DNA of 64,000 nucleotides from Chitinophaga sancti (GTDB lineage Bacteria > Bacteroidota > Bacteroidia > Chitinophagales > Chitinophagaceae): assembly GCF_034424315.1 (NCBI RefSeq), contig NZ_CP139972.1, positions 2,232,001 through 2,296,000 on the forward strand, given 5' to 3'. The notes below the pieces were generated by a model that did not search any database, was not told the origin of the DNA, and worked only from the letters and a program-made list of their open reading frames with translations. Made by a program: the position numbers and the translations under genes. Of the stretch, positions 18,318 through 27,592 are shown one piece after another (the stretch's first letter is position 1; each line of letters opens with the position of its first letter).

Positions 18318-19577
18318 ATGAAACACTTCTTTTTCAATGCATTGTTTTGCATATTACCCGCCATTACCTATGCCCAGGACATCCAGGAATATGTAAACAA
18401 AAACACTGCCCGCATTTCCAATATCGATACCCTCTCCAGCGACTACAGCGATCTTGAATCAATCGGCGCTGCTATCGGCAACGCCCGCATCGTCATGCTG
18501 GGAGAACAGGACCACGGAGATGCGCCTACCTTTCTCGCTAAAACAAGGCTGATTAAATACCTGCATGAAAAGAAGGGATTTAATGTACTGGCTTTTGAGA
18601 GTGATTTTTATGGCTTAAATACCGGTTGGGAAAAAACGCCTAAAGTAAAAGATTCTATTTACAATCACCTGAAAGGGAATATATTCTCTATTTGGACATC
18701 CAGTGATGCCTGTAACTATTTATTTAAAGAATACATCCCGGGTACCTTCCAAACCAGCCATCCCCTGGCTATTTCTGGTTTTGATTCACAGGTTTCGCTG
18801 GCCTATAGCAGTGTAAACCTAAAAAACGATCTTATTCCTTACCTGGACACACATCACCTAAAAGAAAAGCTCACAGGCGATTCAAGCCATGAGAAATTCC
18901 TCATCGCGTTACAGGATCTCGTTTCCCAACTTCGCAAGCCCGATGCACTCCGACTCAAAGCAGAAGAGCGACGTACCATCCTGAACAATGGATTCGCGCT
19001 TATCAAAGATAATGACAGCTCTTACTGGGGTACCATCATCAATAACCTCATAGATTATAATAACAACACGATTGAAACCAGGGATAAAAGAATGGCCCTG
19101 AATTTAAAATACCTCGCAAACGAAAAATACAGGAACGAGAAGATCATCGTCTGGGCTGCCAATGGACATATCCTCAGGTATACAGACCAAATGAAAAGCG
19201 ATAAGGAAATATTTAAAAGAAGTATCTCCAGGAGTATGGGTACAGATTTCACCAACGATCCGCAATTTACAAACGACACCTATGTGCTGGGATTTGCCTC
19301 TTACGAAGGCACGGCAGGCCGGTTAAGAATGCAGCCATATACCCTTGCAGCACCCGAGAAAAAAGGATTTGAAAACTGGATTCCGGAAGATGTAAAATTC
19401 GGCTTTATTGATTTCAAAAAATACAACCAGGAATTTAACGCGCCCACCAAACCATTTTTGATGAAGGCACCGGGGCATTATACAATCCCCTACAGCGTAG
19501 CTAAGATTCCATGGAACCTGGTATATGACGGGATTTTCTTTATCAGGGAAATGTATCCCGTGAAGAGAATAAACTAA
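18318..19577 (+). CDS. Erythromycin-esterase-family protein
   Basis: A 419-residue protein with signal peptide ending AITYAQ, so periplasmic. The core follows the erythromycin esterase/EreA-like fold: IVMLGEQDHGDAPTFLAKTR with the catalytic-type Glu and His, then NVLAFESDFYGL, and KIIVWAANGHILRY near residue 280 carrying the second conserved His. Known family members hydrolyse the macrolactone ring of erythromycin, but most Bacteroidota relatives are uncharacterised and exported, so resistance should not be assumed. It has its own transcription unit between two terminators. Confidence 0.82.
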   Translation: MKHFFFNALFCILPAITYAQDIQEYVNKNTARISNIDTLSSDYSDLESIGAAIGNARIVMLGEQDHGDAPTFLAKTRLIKYLHEKKGFNVLAFESDFYGLNTGWEKTPKVKDSIYNHLKGNIFSIWTSSDACNYLFKEYIPGTFQTSHPLAISGFDSQVSLAYSSVNLKNDLIPYLDTHHLKEKLTGDSSHEKFLIALQDLVSQLRKPDALRLKAEERRTILNNGFALIKDNDSSYWGTIINNLIDYNNNTIETRDKRMALNLKYLANEKYRNEKIIVWAANGHILRYTDQMKSDKEIFKRSISRSMGTDFTNDPQFTNDTYVLGFASYEGTAGRLRMQPYTLAAPEKKGFENWIPEDVKFGFIDFKKYNQEFNAPTKPFLMKAPGHYTIPYSVAKIPWNLVYDGIFFIREMYPVKRIN

Positions 19578-19584
19578 TGTCCAT

Positions 19585-19626
19585 AAAAAAAGGCTTCAAA
19601 ACATTACTGTTTCGAAGCCTTTTTTC
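19585..19626. terminator. Bidirectional terminator between the esterase gene and tRNA-Lys copy 2
   Basis: AGGCTTC (19591-19597) pairs with GAAGCCT (19614-19620). The stem is preceded by an A-run (19585-19590) and followed by a T-run (19619-19625), so it can stop plus-strand transcripts of the esterase gene and minus-strand transcripts leaving the tRNA gene at 19629. Confidence 0.85.
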
Positions 19627-19628
19627 TG

Positions 19629-19701
19629 TGATCCCGTTGGGACTCGAACCCAAGACCCATACATTAAAAGTGTATTGCTCTACCAACTGAGCTACGGAAT
19701 C
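19629..19701 (-). tRNA. tRNA-Lys (anticodon UUU), copy 2
   Basis: All 73 bases are identical to copy 1 at 8157-8229: acceptor GATTCCG/CGGGATC, anticodon loop CTTTTAA and discriminator A at 19629. No CCA follows on the minus strand (it reads CAG). The 5' flank, with a TATCTTCG promoter-like element at 19728-19735, is also nearly the same as in copy 1 for about 40 bases, so this is a true duplicate gene with its promoter and not just a duplicated 3' end. Confidence 0.95.
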
Positions 19702-19742
19702 ATTCCCCGTTTTTCTCAAACGGAACGCGAAGATAGTAGATT

Positions 19743-20786
19743 CTACTTACTCTCCAAATATTTTTTCCCTTTTTTTGCAAGCGAAGACCCTCTCACAATC
19801 ATTTTTGTCTTCAGCACCACCTCCCTGGGTTCCGCTGAAACCGGCTCCGTGTCCAGCCTGTCGAGCAATAAACCAATTACTTTATGCGCAATTTTTTCTA
19901 TCGGTTGTGCGATAGCCGTTACCGGTGTAGAGAACAGTTCAAAAATATCATGGTCATCAAATGAGATCACCGCCAGGTCTTCAGGCACTTTCAGTTTCAA
20001 CTGCGTCATCGCCTTCAAACCACAGGAACCCGCCTGTATCGCACCAAACAGGATCGCATCCAGTTTCGGGTTCGCCACCAGGAAATCCCGGACGCTTTGT
20101 ACCATCACCTTCTCCTCCGGTGTAAAATCTATTTCCAGTACATATGGCTTCAGCCCTTCTTCTTTCAGTGCATTCCTATACCCTTTCAGGCGCCCTTTCA
20201 TCTGTGTCAGTGAAGAGGAGAAGGTGATCAGGCCAATATTACTATACCCCTGCTTTATCAGGTACTTTGTCGCATTTTCAGCACTCGGCTCGTTGTCAAT
20301 CACCACGTAATCAGTCTTTACCTTTGGTAAATAACGGTCAAACATCACCACCGGCATCCCAGCCTTGATCAGTTCATTGACTTCCTTTTCCACCCCCGGA
20401 GGTGGCGAAATAATATAGCCATCTACGTTTCGATCCTTCATCACATTGATCAGCTCTTTCGTCTTCTCTGTGTCATTATCTGTACTGCAATAGATGATCC
20501 TGTACCCTTCCTTATATGCTTCATTCTCTATTAAACGGGCAATCGTCGCAAAGAATGGGTCAGAAATACTCTCCACCATCAAAGCGATAATATGTGATTT
20601 ACCCGTTCTCAAACCGCGGGCAATAGGACTTGGCCGATAACCTACCTCCTGTATATACTTCTCTACCCGCTCCACCAGTTCTTCACTGATCCGCTTCTCC
20701 TCTGCCTTGCCATTCAGGATAAAAGAGACCGCCGTCTTGGAGATCTTCAGGCCATCAGCAATATCCTTGATTCTTAATTTCTTCAC
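19743..20786 (-). CDS. LacI-family transcriptional regulator of the mannose-glycan locus
   Basis: A 347-residue repressor. Residues 2-55 form the LacI DNA-binding domain (IKDIADGLKISKTAVSFILN, then the hinge PSPIARGLRTG). Residues about 60-340 form the periplasmic-binding-protein-like effector domain (IIALMVESISDPFFATIARL, VVMFDRYLPKV, DAILFGAIQAGS, DLAVISFDDHDIFELFSTPV). It would bind a sugar signal, probably a mannose derivative, and release its operators. Four palindromes centred on CCGG/CGAT/CTGA in the two promoter regions of the neighbouring locus match the CG-centred palindromes typical for LacI. It is last in the long minus-strand gene series, with a 97-base gap that may hold its own promoter. 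Confidence 0.9.
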   Translation of the reverse strand: MKKLRIKDIADGLKISKTAVSFILNGKAEEKRISEELVERVEKYIQEVGYRPSPIARGLRTGKSHIIALMVESISDPFFATIARLIENEAYKEGYRIIYCSTDNDTEKTKELINVMKDRNVDGYIISPPPGVEKEVNELIKAGMPVVMFDRYLPKVKTDYVVIDNEPSAENATKYLIKQGYSNIGLITFSSSLTQMKGRLKGYRNALKEEGLKPYVLEIDFTPEEKVMVQSVRDFLVANPKLDAILFGAIQAGSCGLKAMTQLKLKVPEDLAVISFDDHDIFELFSTPVTAIAQPIEKIAHKVIGLLLDRLDTEPVSAEPREVVLKTKMIVRGSSLAKKGKKYLESK

Positions 20787-20883
20787 GAGTAGTTATTTAA
20801 GATCAAAAATAAATTATTTTCTCAGCCACTGAGCATGTACCTGCATTTACAGCGAATGAGTTTAACTCAAAACAATTATCACA

Positions 20884-22074
20884 CTATTTCTTAGCCAGCC
20901 CCGGATAATTATAGCCGAATAATAATATCACGGTATAACAAATAATAGGCAGATAATACGCCGCAGCCACATTGTGATTTGCGATCAGGCCCATCAAAGG
21001 CGGAAAGATCCCGCCACCTACCACGCCCATTACGATGAATGAGGATGCCTGCTGCGTGTGCTTTCCCAGGTTTTTCAAACCCAGGCTAAAGATCGTCGGG
21101 AACATGATACTGAAAAAGAAATTGATCATTAACAAGGCTACAAACGAAATCCATCCCCATTGCTGCGCGACGATTACACACATCAGGATATTCATTCCTG
21201 CAAATAATGCCAGTAATTTATAAGGCGCAATCACCCGCATCAAACCCGTACCCGCAAAGCGCCCTATCATCAACAATATCATACTCAAAGAGAAAAAATA
21301 CCCCGCCTTTTCATCACTGAATCCCATCACATCATGACCATAGTTGATAAAATAAGCCCAGGTACCTCCCTGTGCCGCCGTATTAAAAAGCTGCGCCACA
21401 GCTGCAAATACAAAATGCTTCTGCCGGATCAGAGGCTTCGCTTCCCCCAGTTCCTCATGTGCCGCATACTGCCGCAAAGGCACCTTTATAAATAAAAACA
21501 CCACTGCCAGTGCTGCAATCACCCCTCCTATCACCATGTACAGATCCCGCACCGCCAGCAGGTCATTCGATTCTTTCAGGATCATGTAACTCCCCAGCGC
21601 TGGTCCGATCACCCCTCCCAGCCCGTTGAATGACTGGGCAAAATTGATCCGCTGATCACTGGTGCGCTGATCTCCCAAAGATGCGATCAATGGGTGCGCC
21701 ACCGTTTCCAGCGTAGCCAGGCCACATGCCAGCACAAATAAGGCAAGCCTGAAGAAATTAAAGGATACCGCCTCCGCCGCCGGGATAAACAGGAACGCAC
21801 CCGAGGCATACAACAATAAACCTAATAAAATGCCCCGCTTATAACCAAACCGCTTCATGAATATACCCGCCGGTATCCCCATCACCGCATACGCCCCAAA
21901 AAGAGATAACTGAACCAGCCCGGATCTTGATTTTGAAATGTGCAAGACATGCTGAAAATGCCGGTTCAATACATCGCCCAGGGTAAGCGCCACCCCCCAG
22001 CACAAAAACAGGGAGGTGACAAATAAAAAGATAGCCAGGTATTTTCTTTCCGTGAAATTTGGTTTGCCGCTCAT
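20884..22074 (-). CDS. FHS/MFS sugar:proton symporter (FucP/GlcP-like)
   Basis: A 396-residue inner-membrane protein with 12 predicted spans. The beginning (FLFVTSLFLCWGVALTLGDV, then HVLHISKSRSGLVQLSLFGA) and YAVMGIPAGIFMKRFGYKRG (the MFS loop 2-3 signature) match the fucose/glucose/galactose permease group. The substrate is likely a monosaccharide freed by the neighbouring mannosidases, so mannose is the best guess, from context only. It starts two bases after the stop of the GH92-GH130 gene and is clearly in the same operon. Confidence 0.88.
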   Translation of the reverse strand: MSGKPNFTERKYLAIFLFVTSLFLCWGVALTLGDVLNRHFQHVLHISKSRSGLVQLSLFGAYAVMGIPAGIFMKRFGYKRGILLGLLLYASGAFLFIPAAEAVSFNFFRLALFVLACGLATLETVAHPLIASLGDQRTSDQRINFAQSFNGLGGVIGPALGSYMILKESNDLLAVRDLYMVIGGVIAALAVVFLFIKVPLRQYAAHEELGEAKPLIRQKHFVFAAVAQLFNTAAQGGTWAYFINYGHDVMGFSDEKAGYFFSLSMILLMIGRFAGTGLMRVIAPYKLLALFAGMNILMCVIVAQQWGWISFVALLMINFFFSIMFPTIFSLGLKNLGKHTQQASSFIVMGVVGGGIFPPLMGLIANHNVAAAYYLPIICYTVILLFGYNYPGLAKK

Positions 22075-22076
22075 TA

Positions 22077-25000
22077 TTATTCCTTTTTACCGGCGACCGC
22101 GACAGCTACTCTCGAATCCGCACAGCCGTAATAAAGGAACCATTTATTATTGAATAAGACAAGTCCTTCTATAAAAACAGTACCCGCCGGATACTGCCCA
22201 CTCTTTTCAAACGCTTCCTGTGGCACCAGGAAAGGCTGATCCAGTCTATCTAATAACTTTGCCGGATTTTGCAGGTCAAATAAGGCCTGCCCCGCAGCAT
22301 AGGTATTGGCAGTATAGCGCTTGTCGCCGTTGCCAGCACTATTTTTACCATTGTATAACAACACGATGCCCTGGGCCGTCTTTACAGCCGGTGGCCCACA
22401 TTCAGTCAGATCACTGTCAAAATACCCTTTCCGTGGTGACATCAGTTCCTGCAGTTTCCCATCCGGTGTAGTCAGCGGTGTCCATTCATACAGGTTATCA
22501 GATGTCGCGGCATATACATGTTGCTCACCCCAATACATCCAGTATTTACCATTCACTTTAGAGATCACCAGCTGCCCATTGTCCACTTCCGTAAGAATAG
22601 AAGCTGACTTGGAAGCAATATCCCTGAAAGCACCTTTGAACACCGGGCCTTTTTTCTCCCAATGAATAAGGTCTTTGGAAAGCGCTGCTCCCAAACGAGG
22701 CACCTTATTATTCCATTCTGTATATAATACCAGGTAAGTACCATCTTTGGTCACTGCCACCCGGGGGTCTTCACAACCTCCCTTCCACTCAAACTCCTTT
22801 GCATTATCATTATCCGGGAATAACACCGGCGTTGCTGAACGGGCAGAAACATGTAAACCATCCTCACTCGTTGCCAGGCCCACACGGGAAGTACGCATCC
22901 CGATTCCCTTGCCTGACCTGTCTTCTGCACGGTACAGGATACAAATCTTTCCATCCTTCATTACCGCAGCAGGATTAAACGTATCGTTAGACTCCCAGCC
23001 TAACAGCTCCCCTGTCATCGGATCCCGGAATGCCGTTGTAGAATCAGGGCTTATTATTGGATTTACGCCCCCCGGACGTGTAAACGGACCCAGCGCCCAG
23101 TCTCCCTTATCCGTCAGCGAAAACGGTCTGTCTGCCGGCTTAATGCCCCTGTTTACATTAGGCTGAGGCCCCATTACCAGGTGCAGTACACCGCCATTCA
23201 TGATAGCCGTATGCGTGATATAATTGTGCTCATAAGGCACCCCATTCAAAGTCGCAGACTGGATATATACATTCAGCGGACTATTATTTTCCGCTTCTAC
23301 AACGAACGCCTTCCCATTCTCCAGGCTAATCGTCATCTTCGGAAACAACGGACTGCCTATCACATACTGATCCGTTCCCGGGCACACACTATAAAATCCC
23401 GCAGCACTCAATACATACCAGGATGACATCTGCCCCTGGTCCTCATCACCCGGATAGCCGTTCTCTGTTGCATTGTACATAATCTGCATGATCTGCCTTA
23501 CATGCCACTGTGTTTTCCATGGCTGCCCCGCATAATTATACAGGTACACCAGGTGGTGGATGGGTTCATTTCCCTGTGCATATTGCCCCATTTTAAATGC
23601 CGCCATCTCCGTCATTTCATGAATCACCTGGCCATAACCACCTACCCTGATAGTACCCGGAATACTAAATACAGAATCTATCTTTTTGGTAAACTGCTGT
23701 TCTCCTCCCATCAGGTTGATCAATCCCTGTACATCATGAAACACTGACCAGGTCCAATGCCAGGCATTCCCCTCCGTATAAGGTCCACCCCAATCCAATG
23801 GATCGAACGGCGTTACCCAATTTCCTGCTGCATCCTTTGCCCGCATAAAACCCGTTTCCGGATCGTACAGGTTTTTATAGTTGTACATCTGCCGGCTAAA
23901 CACATTCTCATAGAACGGCTGATTCGTCATCTTCGCCAGCTGATACCCACAAAAATCATCATACGCAAATTCCAATGTCCAGGATGATGCCCCTAATGTC
24001 TTTTCTGAATAAGGACAATATCCCATTTCATAATATTCCTTAAAACCAGGTCTGCCATTCGCACTACCCCAGGGGCCTTTATTTGTCGCCTCATGATAGT
24101 AGGCTTTCAATGCCTGGGCCGGATCAAAAGTGCGGATCCCTTTCACCCATGCATCTGCCAATAATGAAATGGCATGATTGCCCAGCATTCCCCCTGTCTC
24201 CCCCGGAAATGACCAGGCAGGAAACCAGCCACACTGCTCCTGTGCATCCAGCAAGGCCTGAGCATAACGCCCTTCCATCGTAGGATGCATAATCGTATTC
24301 AATGGAAACTGCCCTCTGAAGGTATCCCAGAAGCCATTATCAGTATACATATAGCCCTGATGAATTTTTCCACCATAAGGACTGAAATAATAAGGCTTAC
24401 CCTCCTTATCATATTCAAAGAACTGGTGAGAAAACAAATTCGCATGATACAAACAGGAATAAAAAGTCGCTTTCTGCTCTTCCGTACCACCCTCTACTTT
24501 CATCCTGCCTAACAATGCATTCCAGATCTTATCCGCAGCAGCATGCGTATCTTCAAACTTTGTCTTTACCTCTCTCTCCAGGGTCAATGACGCCTGCTCC
24601 GGACTGATATAGGAAGAAGCTACTTTGGCTTCTACCTGCTTTGCATTACCAAAATCAATGTAAGCACCAACACCCTCACCCGCTGCTTCAGTCAAGCCTG
24701 CACTTACCGTATTCTTCTTATTCTCCCAGGTACCATAAGCTTTAAACGGTTTATCAAATATGATCTCAAAATAGTTTTTGAAATTCTGCGGCGCCCATCT
24801 TGCATTATTTACATACCCCGTGATCTTACGACCCGCCACATCGATCTTCACCTCACTCATTTTCGTATAACCATCCAAGACAATAATAGATTTCTTAGAT
24901 GGAAAGCTAAACCTGAAATGCGCACCTCTCTCCGTAGGAGAAAATTCAGTCTTAATGCCATTATCAAATGTTACCTTATAATACCCTGGCTGTGCAATCT

Positions 25001-25355
25001 CATTTTCATGTTTAAAAGCTGCCGCGCGCTCATCTTCATTCACCACTAATCTATCGGCTTCAGGGAATAATGAAAACACCGCATAGTCATTCACCCAGGA
25101 ACTACACTGGTGCGATTGCTGAAAGCCCCTGATCGTATGTACAAAATACTGGTACTTCCAGCCATCACCATTCTTACCCGTCTGCGGCGTCCAGGTATTC
25201 ATACCAAAAGGCAGTGCCGTAGCCGGGTAAGTATTCCCATAAGAAAATTCATATTTACTATTCGTGCCCTGCCTTGTATTCACATAATTCACCTGGCTCC
25301 TGCCCGGCAGGATAGCTACAGTACAAAATAGCCAGGCTAAAAATAATTGTTTCAT
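22077..25355 (-). CDS. GH92 alpha-mannosidase fused to a GH130 beta-mannoside-acting domain
   Basis: A 1092-residue exported enzyme, signal peptide ending LPGRSQ. Residues about 22-740 are GH92: YVNTRQGTNSKYEFSYGNTY, the catalytic-region motif GDEDQGQMSSWYVLSAAGFY and the C-terminal VLHLVMGPQPN. GH92 enzymes are Ca-dependent exo-alpha-mannosidases. Residues about 742-1092 form a five-bladed propeller with GH130 hallmarks: ILYRAEDRSG, KGGCEDPRVAVTKDG (catalytic-type Asp of EDPR near 863), LYNGKNSAG and WFLYYGCADSRVAVAV. GH130 proteins are beta-mannoside phosphorylases or, in some groups, beta-1,2-mannosidases. Periplasmic export favours hydrolysis. I start at the ATG at 25355, which overlaps the previous stop by one base, over the TTG at 25358. 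Confidence 0.9.
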   Translation of the reverse strand: MKQLFLAWLFCTVAILPGRSQVNYVNTRQGTNSKYEFSYGNTYPATALPFGMNTWTPQTGKNGDGWKYQYFVHTIRGFQQSHQCSSWVNDYAVFSLFPEADRLVVNEDERAAAFKHENEIAQPGYYKVTFDNGIKTEFSPTERGAHFRFSFPSKKSIIVLDGYTKMSEVKIDVAGRKITGYVNNARWAPQNFKNYFEIIFDKPFKAYGTWENKKNTVSAGLTEAAGEGVGAYIDFGNAKQVEAKVASSYISPEQASLTLEREVKTKFEDTHAAADKIWNALLGRMKVEGGTEEQKATFYSCLYHANLFSHQFFEYDKEGKPYYFSPYGGKIHQGYMYTDNGFWDTFRGQFPLNTIMHPTMEGRYAQALLDAQEQCGWFPAWSFPGETGGMLGNHAISLLADAWVKGIRTFDPAQALKAYYHEATNKGPWGSANGRPGFKEYYEMGYCPYSEKTLGASSWTLEFAYDDFCGYQLAKMTNQPFYENVFSRQMYNYKNLYDPETGFMRAKDAAGNWVTPFDPLDWGGPYTEGNAWHWTWSVFHDVQGLINLMGGEQQFTKKIDSVFSIPGTIRVGGYGQVIHEMTEMAAFKMGQYAQGNEPIHHLVYLYNYAGQPWKTQWHVRQIMQIMYNATENGYPGDEDQGQMSSWYVLSAAGFYSVCPGTDQYVIGSPLFPKMTISLENGKAFVVEAENNSPLNVYIQSATLNGVPYEHNYITHTAIMNGGVLHLVMGPQPNVNRGIKPADRPFSLTDKGDWALGPFTRPGGVNPIISPDSTTAFRDPMTGELLGWESNDTFNPAAVMKDGKICILYRAEDRSGKGIGMRTSRVGLATSEDGLHVSARSATPVLFPDNDNAKEFEWKGGCEDPRVAVTKDGTYLVLYTEWNNKVPRLGAALSKDLIHWEKKGPVFKGAFRDIASKSASILTEVDNGQLVISKVNGKYWMYWGEQHVYAATSDNLYEWTPLTTPDGKLQELMSPRKGYFDSDLTECGPPAVKTAQGIVLLYNGKNSAGNGDKRYTANTYAAGQALFDLQNPAKLLDRLDQPFLVPQEAFEKSGQYPAGTVFIEGLVLFNNKWFLYYGCADSRVAVAVAGKKE

Positions 25356-26482
25356 CAATGAGTTAATTTAAGTCTGAGAAACCGTGGACGATATAAATGT
25401 GGATGTTTTTGTAAATCATTAAAGAATTCTACTGAATTCACATTATAACTGATTAAAAGCTCTCCTGGTGCAGAAATACCAGGATGCGCCTTCGCATTAT
25501 ACATGACATAGGTCTTTTCTTCTGCATCCCTACTGCAATCCCATAATTTAATCACAGGACCAAAAGGCCCGATGGGTGTGGCACCTACACGCATTCCAAT
25601 CGAGGTACTCAAACCTCCTTCCTGGAAAATAAGGGCATACTTCCCATCCGGCAGGGGAGACACACTGAGTTCATTAGACACCTTGTTCGTTACATCCACC
25701 GCCTTGTTCATCTCCTTTACCCATTCCTTTCCATTATAAAAACGCCACTGATCAAAATGATCGAATACAGCAGGTTTCACCCTCGCTACCACCATTCCCT
25801 TGTCCATACCATGCACGCCATAGATATATACAAATCCATCAGGCGCGGGTGCACCGGCTTTCTTCGTATTCACATAAATACCTGCACCATAAGAACCGAT
25901 CTGCCCTGATTTATCTGTAAAAAAGAAAGGCGTATCCATCTGCTCATACTTTGCAAACGGTGCCTGTGTGCCCTTTGTGACTTTAATTAATGTATTCCCC
26001 ACTTCCCTGAAACCAAAGGCCTCCTGCGATACATTGCGAATACGATACCCAAATATATACAGGGTATTATCCTGTTCCTGGTTCACAAAACCATCGCCCA
26101 GCCAATAGTAATCATTCTTCTCCGTCTGCGGCGTTGAAGGCTCAAATACAGGAACTGCCTCATGTTGCTCATTTTCCGGCCAGGAGAATTTCAGCTCATG
26201 CCCGTTCCAGATAGCCATACTATTATGAATCATCCTTGAACCCGGCTGCAATGAATCATGCTCAATCGTGCCGATCATGGAATCACTAAAAATAAAAAGC
26301 AAACTATCTGAAGAACGATGCTCCATCCCGTTAAAGGGAATGGAATAAATACCATCTCCTCCAAACCAGCCATTGTTCCTGATGAACCGCGCTGACCACT
26401 CCGGCGCCTCCTCTACCTTGTATTGCGCCTGCAGGTTAAAAAGCAGTAATAAACCTGAGAGTGTTAAAACCAGTCTCTTCAT
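25355..26482 (-). CDS. DUF4185/DUF5005-like five-bladed propeller protein
   Basis: A 375-residue protein with signal peptide ending FNLQAQ. The order APEWSARFIRNNGWFGGDGI, SLLFIFSDSMIG, IHNSMAIWNG and DYYWLGDGFV is typical of the DUF4185/DUF5005 propeller family, which is distantly related to GH43/GH117-like glycosidases. Later blades contain DGFVYIYGVHG and ISYNVNSVEFFNDLQKHPHL. It is probably a periplasmic or surface enzyme or lectin acting on the glycan of this locus; no activity can be fixed from sequence. Its ATG overlaps the stop of the Lgt-like gene by four bases, and its own stop overlaps the GH92-GH130 start. Confidence 0.75.
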   Translation of the reverse strand: MKRLVLTLSGLLLLFNLQAQYKVEEAPEWSARFIRNNGWFGGDGIYSIPFNGMEHRSSDSLLFIFSDSMIGTIEHDSLQPGSRMIHNSMAIWNGHELKFSWPENEQHEAVPVFEPSTPQTEKNDYYWLGDGFVNQEQDNTLYIFGYRIRNVSQEAFGFREVGNTLIKVTKGTQAPFAKYEQMDTPFFFTDKSGQIGSYGAGIYVNTKKAGAPAPDGFVYIYGVHGMDKGMVVARVKPAVFDHFDQWRFYNGKEWVKEMNKAVDVTNKVSNELSVSPLPDGKYALIFQEGGLSTSIGMRVGATPIGPFGPVIKLWDCSRDAEEKTYVMYNAKAHPGISAPGELLISYNVNSVEFFNDLQKHPHLYRPRFLRLKLTH

Positions 26483-27588
26483 AACTTCGGAATTTGTTTT
26501 GTAGGTGAAAAATAAGATCTACCCGTTAACCAAACAAATCCTCCTACCCCTCCAGCCATAAAAAGCAGGGCAATCAGCTGCGCCTGGCTCAACTGGAATA
26601 AGGTATATTTTGGTGTGATCCTTATTATCTCTATGTAGTAGCGTTCTACCCCGTTGAGCACCAGGAACAAAAAGAACATCGTTCCCGGCACCCGCAATCT
26701 TTTCCTGATCATCCACATAATCAGAAATAATAAAATACACAATACCGCCTCATACAAGGGTGTCGGGTATACACCTGCCGGTAATTCATAATACCCAAGT
26801 TTATATACACCCGCATCAATCGCATTGTGGGGATACGTATAAGCCCAGGCCCATTGCGGTATCCACCCGGGTTTGAGCTGCTTATTTACAATTCCCCAGT
26901 CTCCATCTCCTGACAGCTGGCAACCAATCCTCCCTATTCCATATGCCAGCATCATTCCCGGTGAACCAATATCTGCCATATGGATCAGTTTGATCCTGTG
27001 CCTGTATCCAATCCAGAGATACGTTAATGCCCCGAAAATGAGCCCTCCATAATAGGTAAAGCCACTCCGTGAAAACAACACCGTCTTCGGATCATACAAC
27101 AACTCCTGGAAATGCTCTGCCGCATCAAACAATTTTGCACCTAAGAACCCCCATACCGCCACCATAAATACGATATACGGCATGAGCTGGTAAGGATGAA
27201 TGTAAGGAGAAGCAATGACAGGTTTGGAATAATAAGCCCAGAGTCCCCATACCAGTGCCAGCACACTTCCGGCTATCCAGTTCCCCCTTAATGAAAACAA
27301 TAAACTAACCGGATCATGCCCCACAAACAGCGCCAGCATAATTGCCACTACCTTATACCCTATCAGGAATCCAATAAAAGCATTCACGAATACCTCTAAC
27401 GGTTTACTGGCATCTTTGACCCGTATCAGCCCAATCGTGCCATCCTTTTCCTTCCGCTTAAACTCAGCTACAAATACCACATAGGCCCCGGCAAAAGCCA
27501 GGGCCATACATGAACCAAAAGTCTGAAGATTAACCTTCACATGAACATGGAATATATAGCTGATAAGATCTCCGATAGTAGGAAACAT
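26479..27588 (-). CDS. Prolipoprotein diacylglyceryl transferase (Lgt)-like membrane protein
   Basis: A 369-residue polytopic inner-membrane protein. The segment FTYYGGLIFGALTYLWIGYR corresponds to the Lgt HGG-L-I-G region, and YGIGRIGCQLSGDGDWG to the Lgt signature GRxGNFxNxE with a Cys in place of the usual Asn. Lgt moves diacylglycerol from phosphatidylglycerol to the lipobox Cys of pre-prolipoproteins. Finding it inside a glycan locus with several lipoproteins is unusual; it may be a paralog specialised for local SusD/SGBP lipoproteins or a divergent enzyme. It is translationally coupled to the downstream propeller gene. Confidence 0.85.
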   Translation of the reverse strand: MFPTIGDLISYIFHVHVKVNLQTFGSCMALAFAGAYVVFVAEFKRKEKDGTIGLIRVKDASKPLEVFVNAFIGFLIGYKVVAIMLALFVGHDPVSLLFSLRGNWIAGSVLALVWGLWAYYSKPVIASPYIHPYQLMPYIVFMVAVWGFLGAKLFDAAEHFQELLYDPKTVLFSRSGFTYYGGLIFGALTYLWIGYRHRIKLIHMADIGSPGMMLAYGIGRIGCQLSGDGDWGIVNKQLKPGWIPQWAWAYTYPHNAIDAGVYKLGYYELPAGVYPTPLYEAVLCILLFLIMWMIRKRLRVPGTMFFLFLVLNGVERYYIEIIRITPKYTLFQLSQAQLIALLFMAGGVGGFVWLTGRSYFSPTKQIPKL

Positions 27589-27592
27589 ATGC

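Noticed and set aside
18318..19577. Calling the erythromycin-esterase-family gene an antibiotic-resistance gene
   Set aside because: The family is broad, the protein is exported and no resistance context exists nearby; the sequence alone cannot support a resistance claim.
8230..19628. The block between the two tRNA-Lys genes as an active integrative element
   Set aside because: It has no integrase, relaxase or replication gene of its own, and the whole tRNA with its promoter is duplicated and not only its 3' end. I keep only the weaker statement about the repeats.
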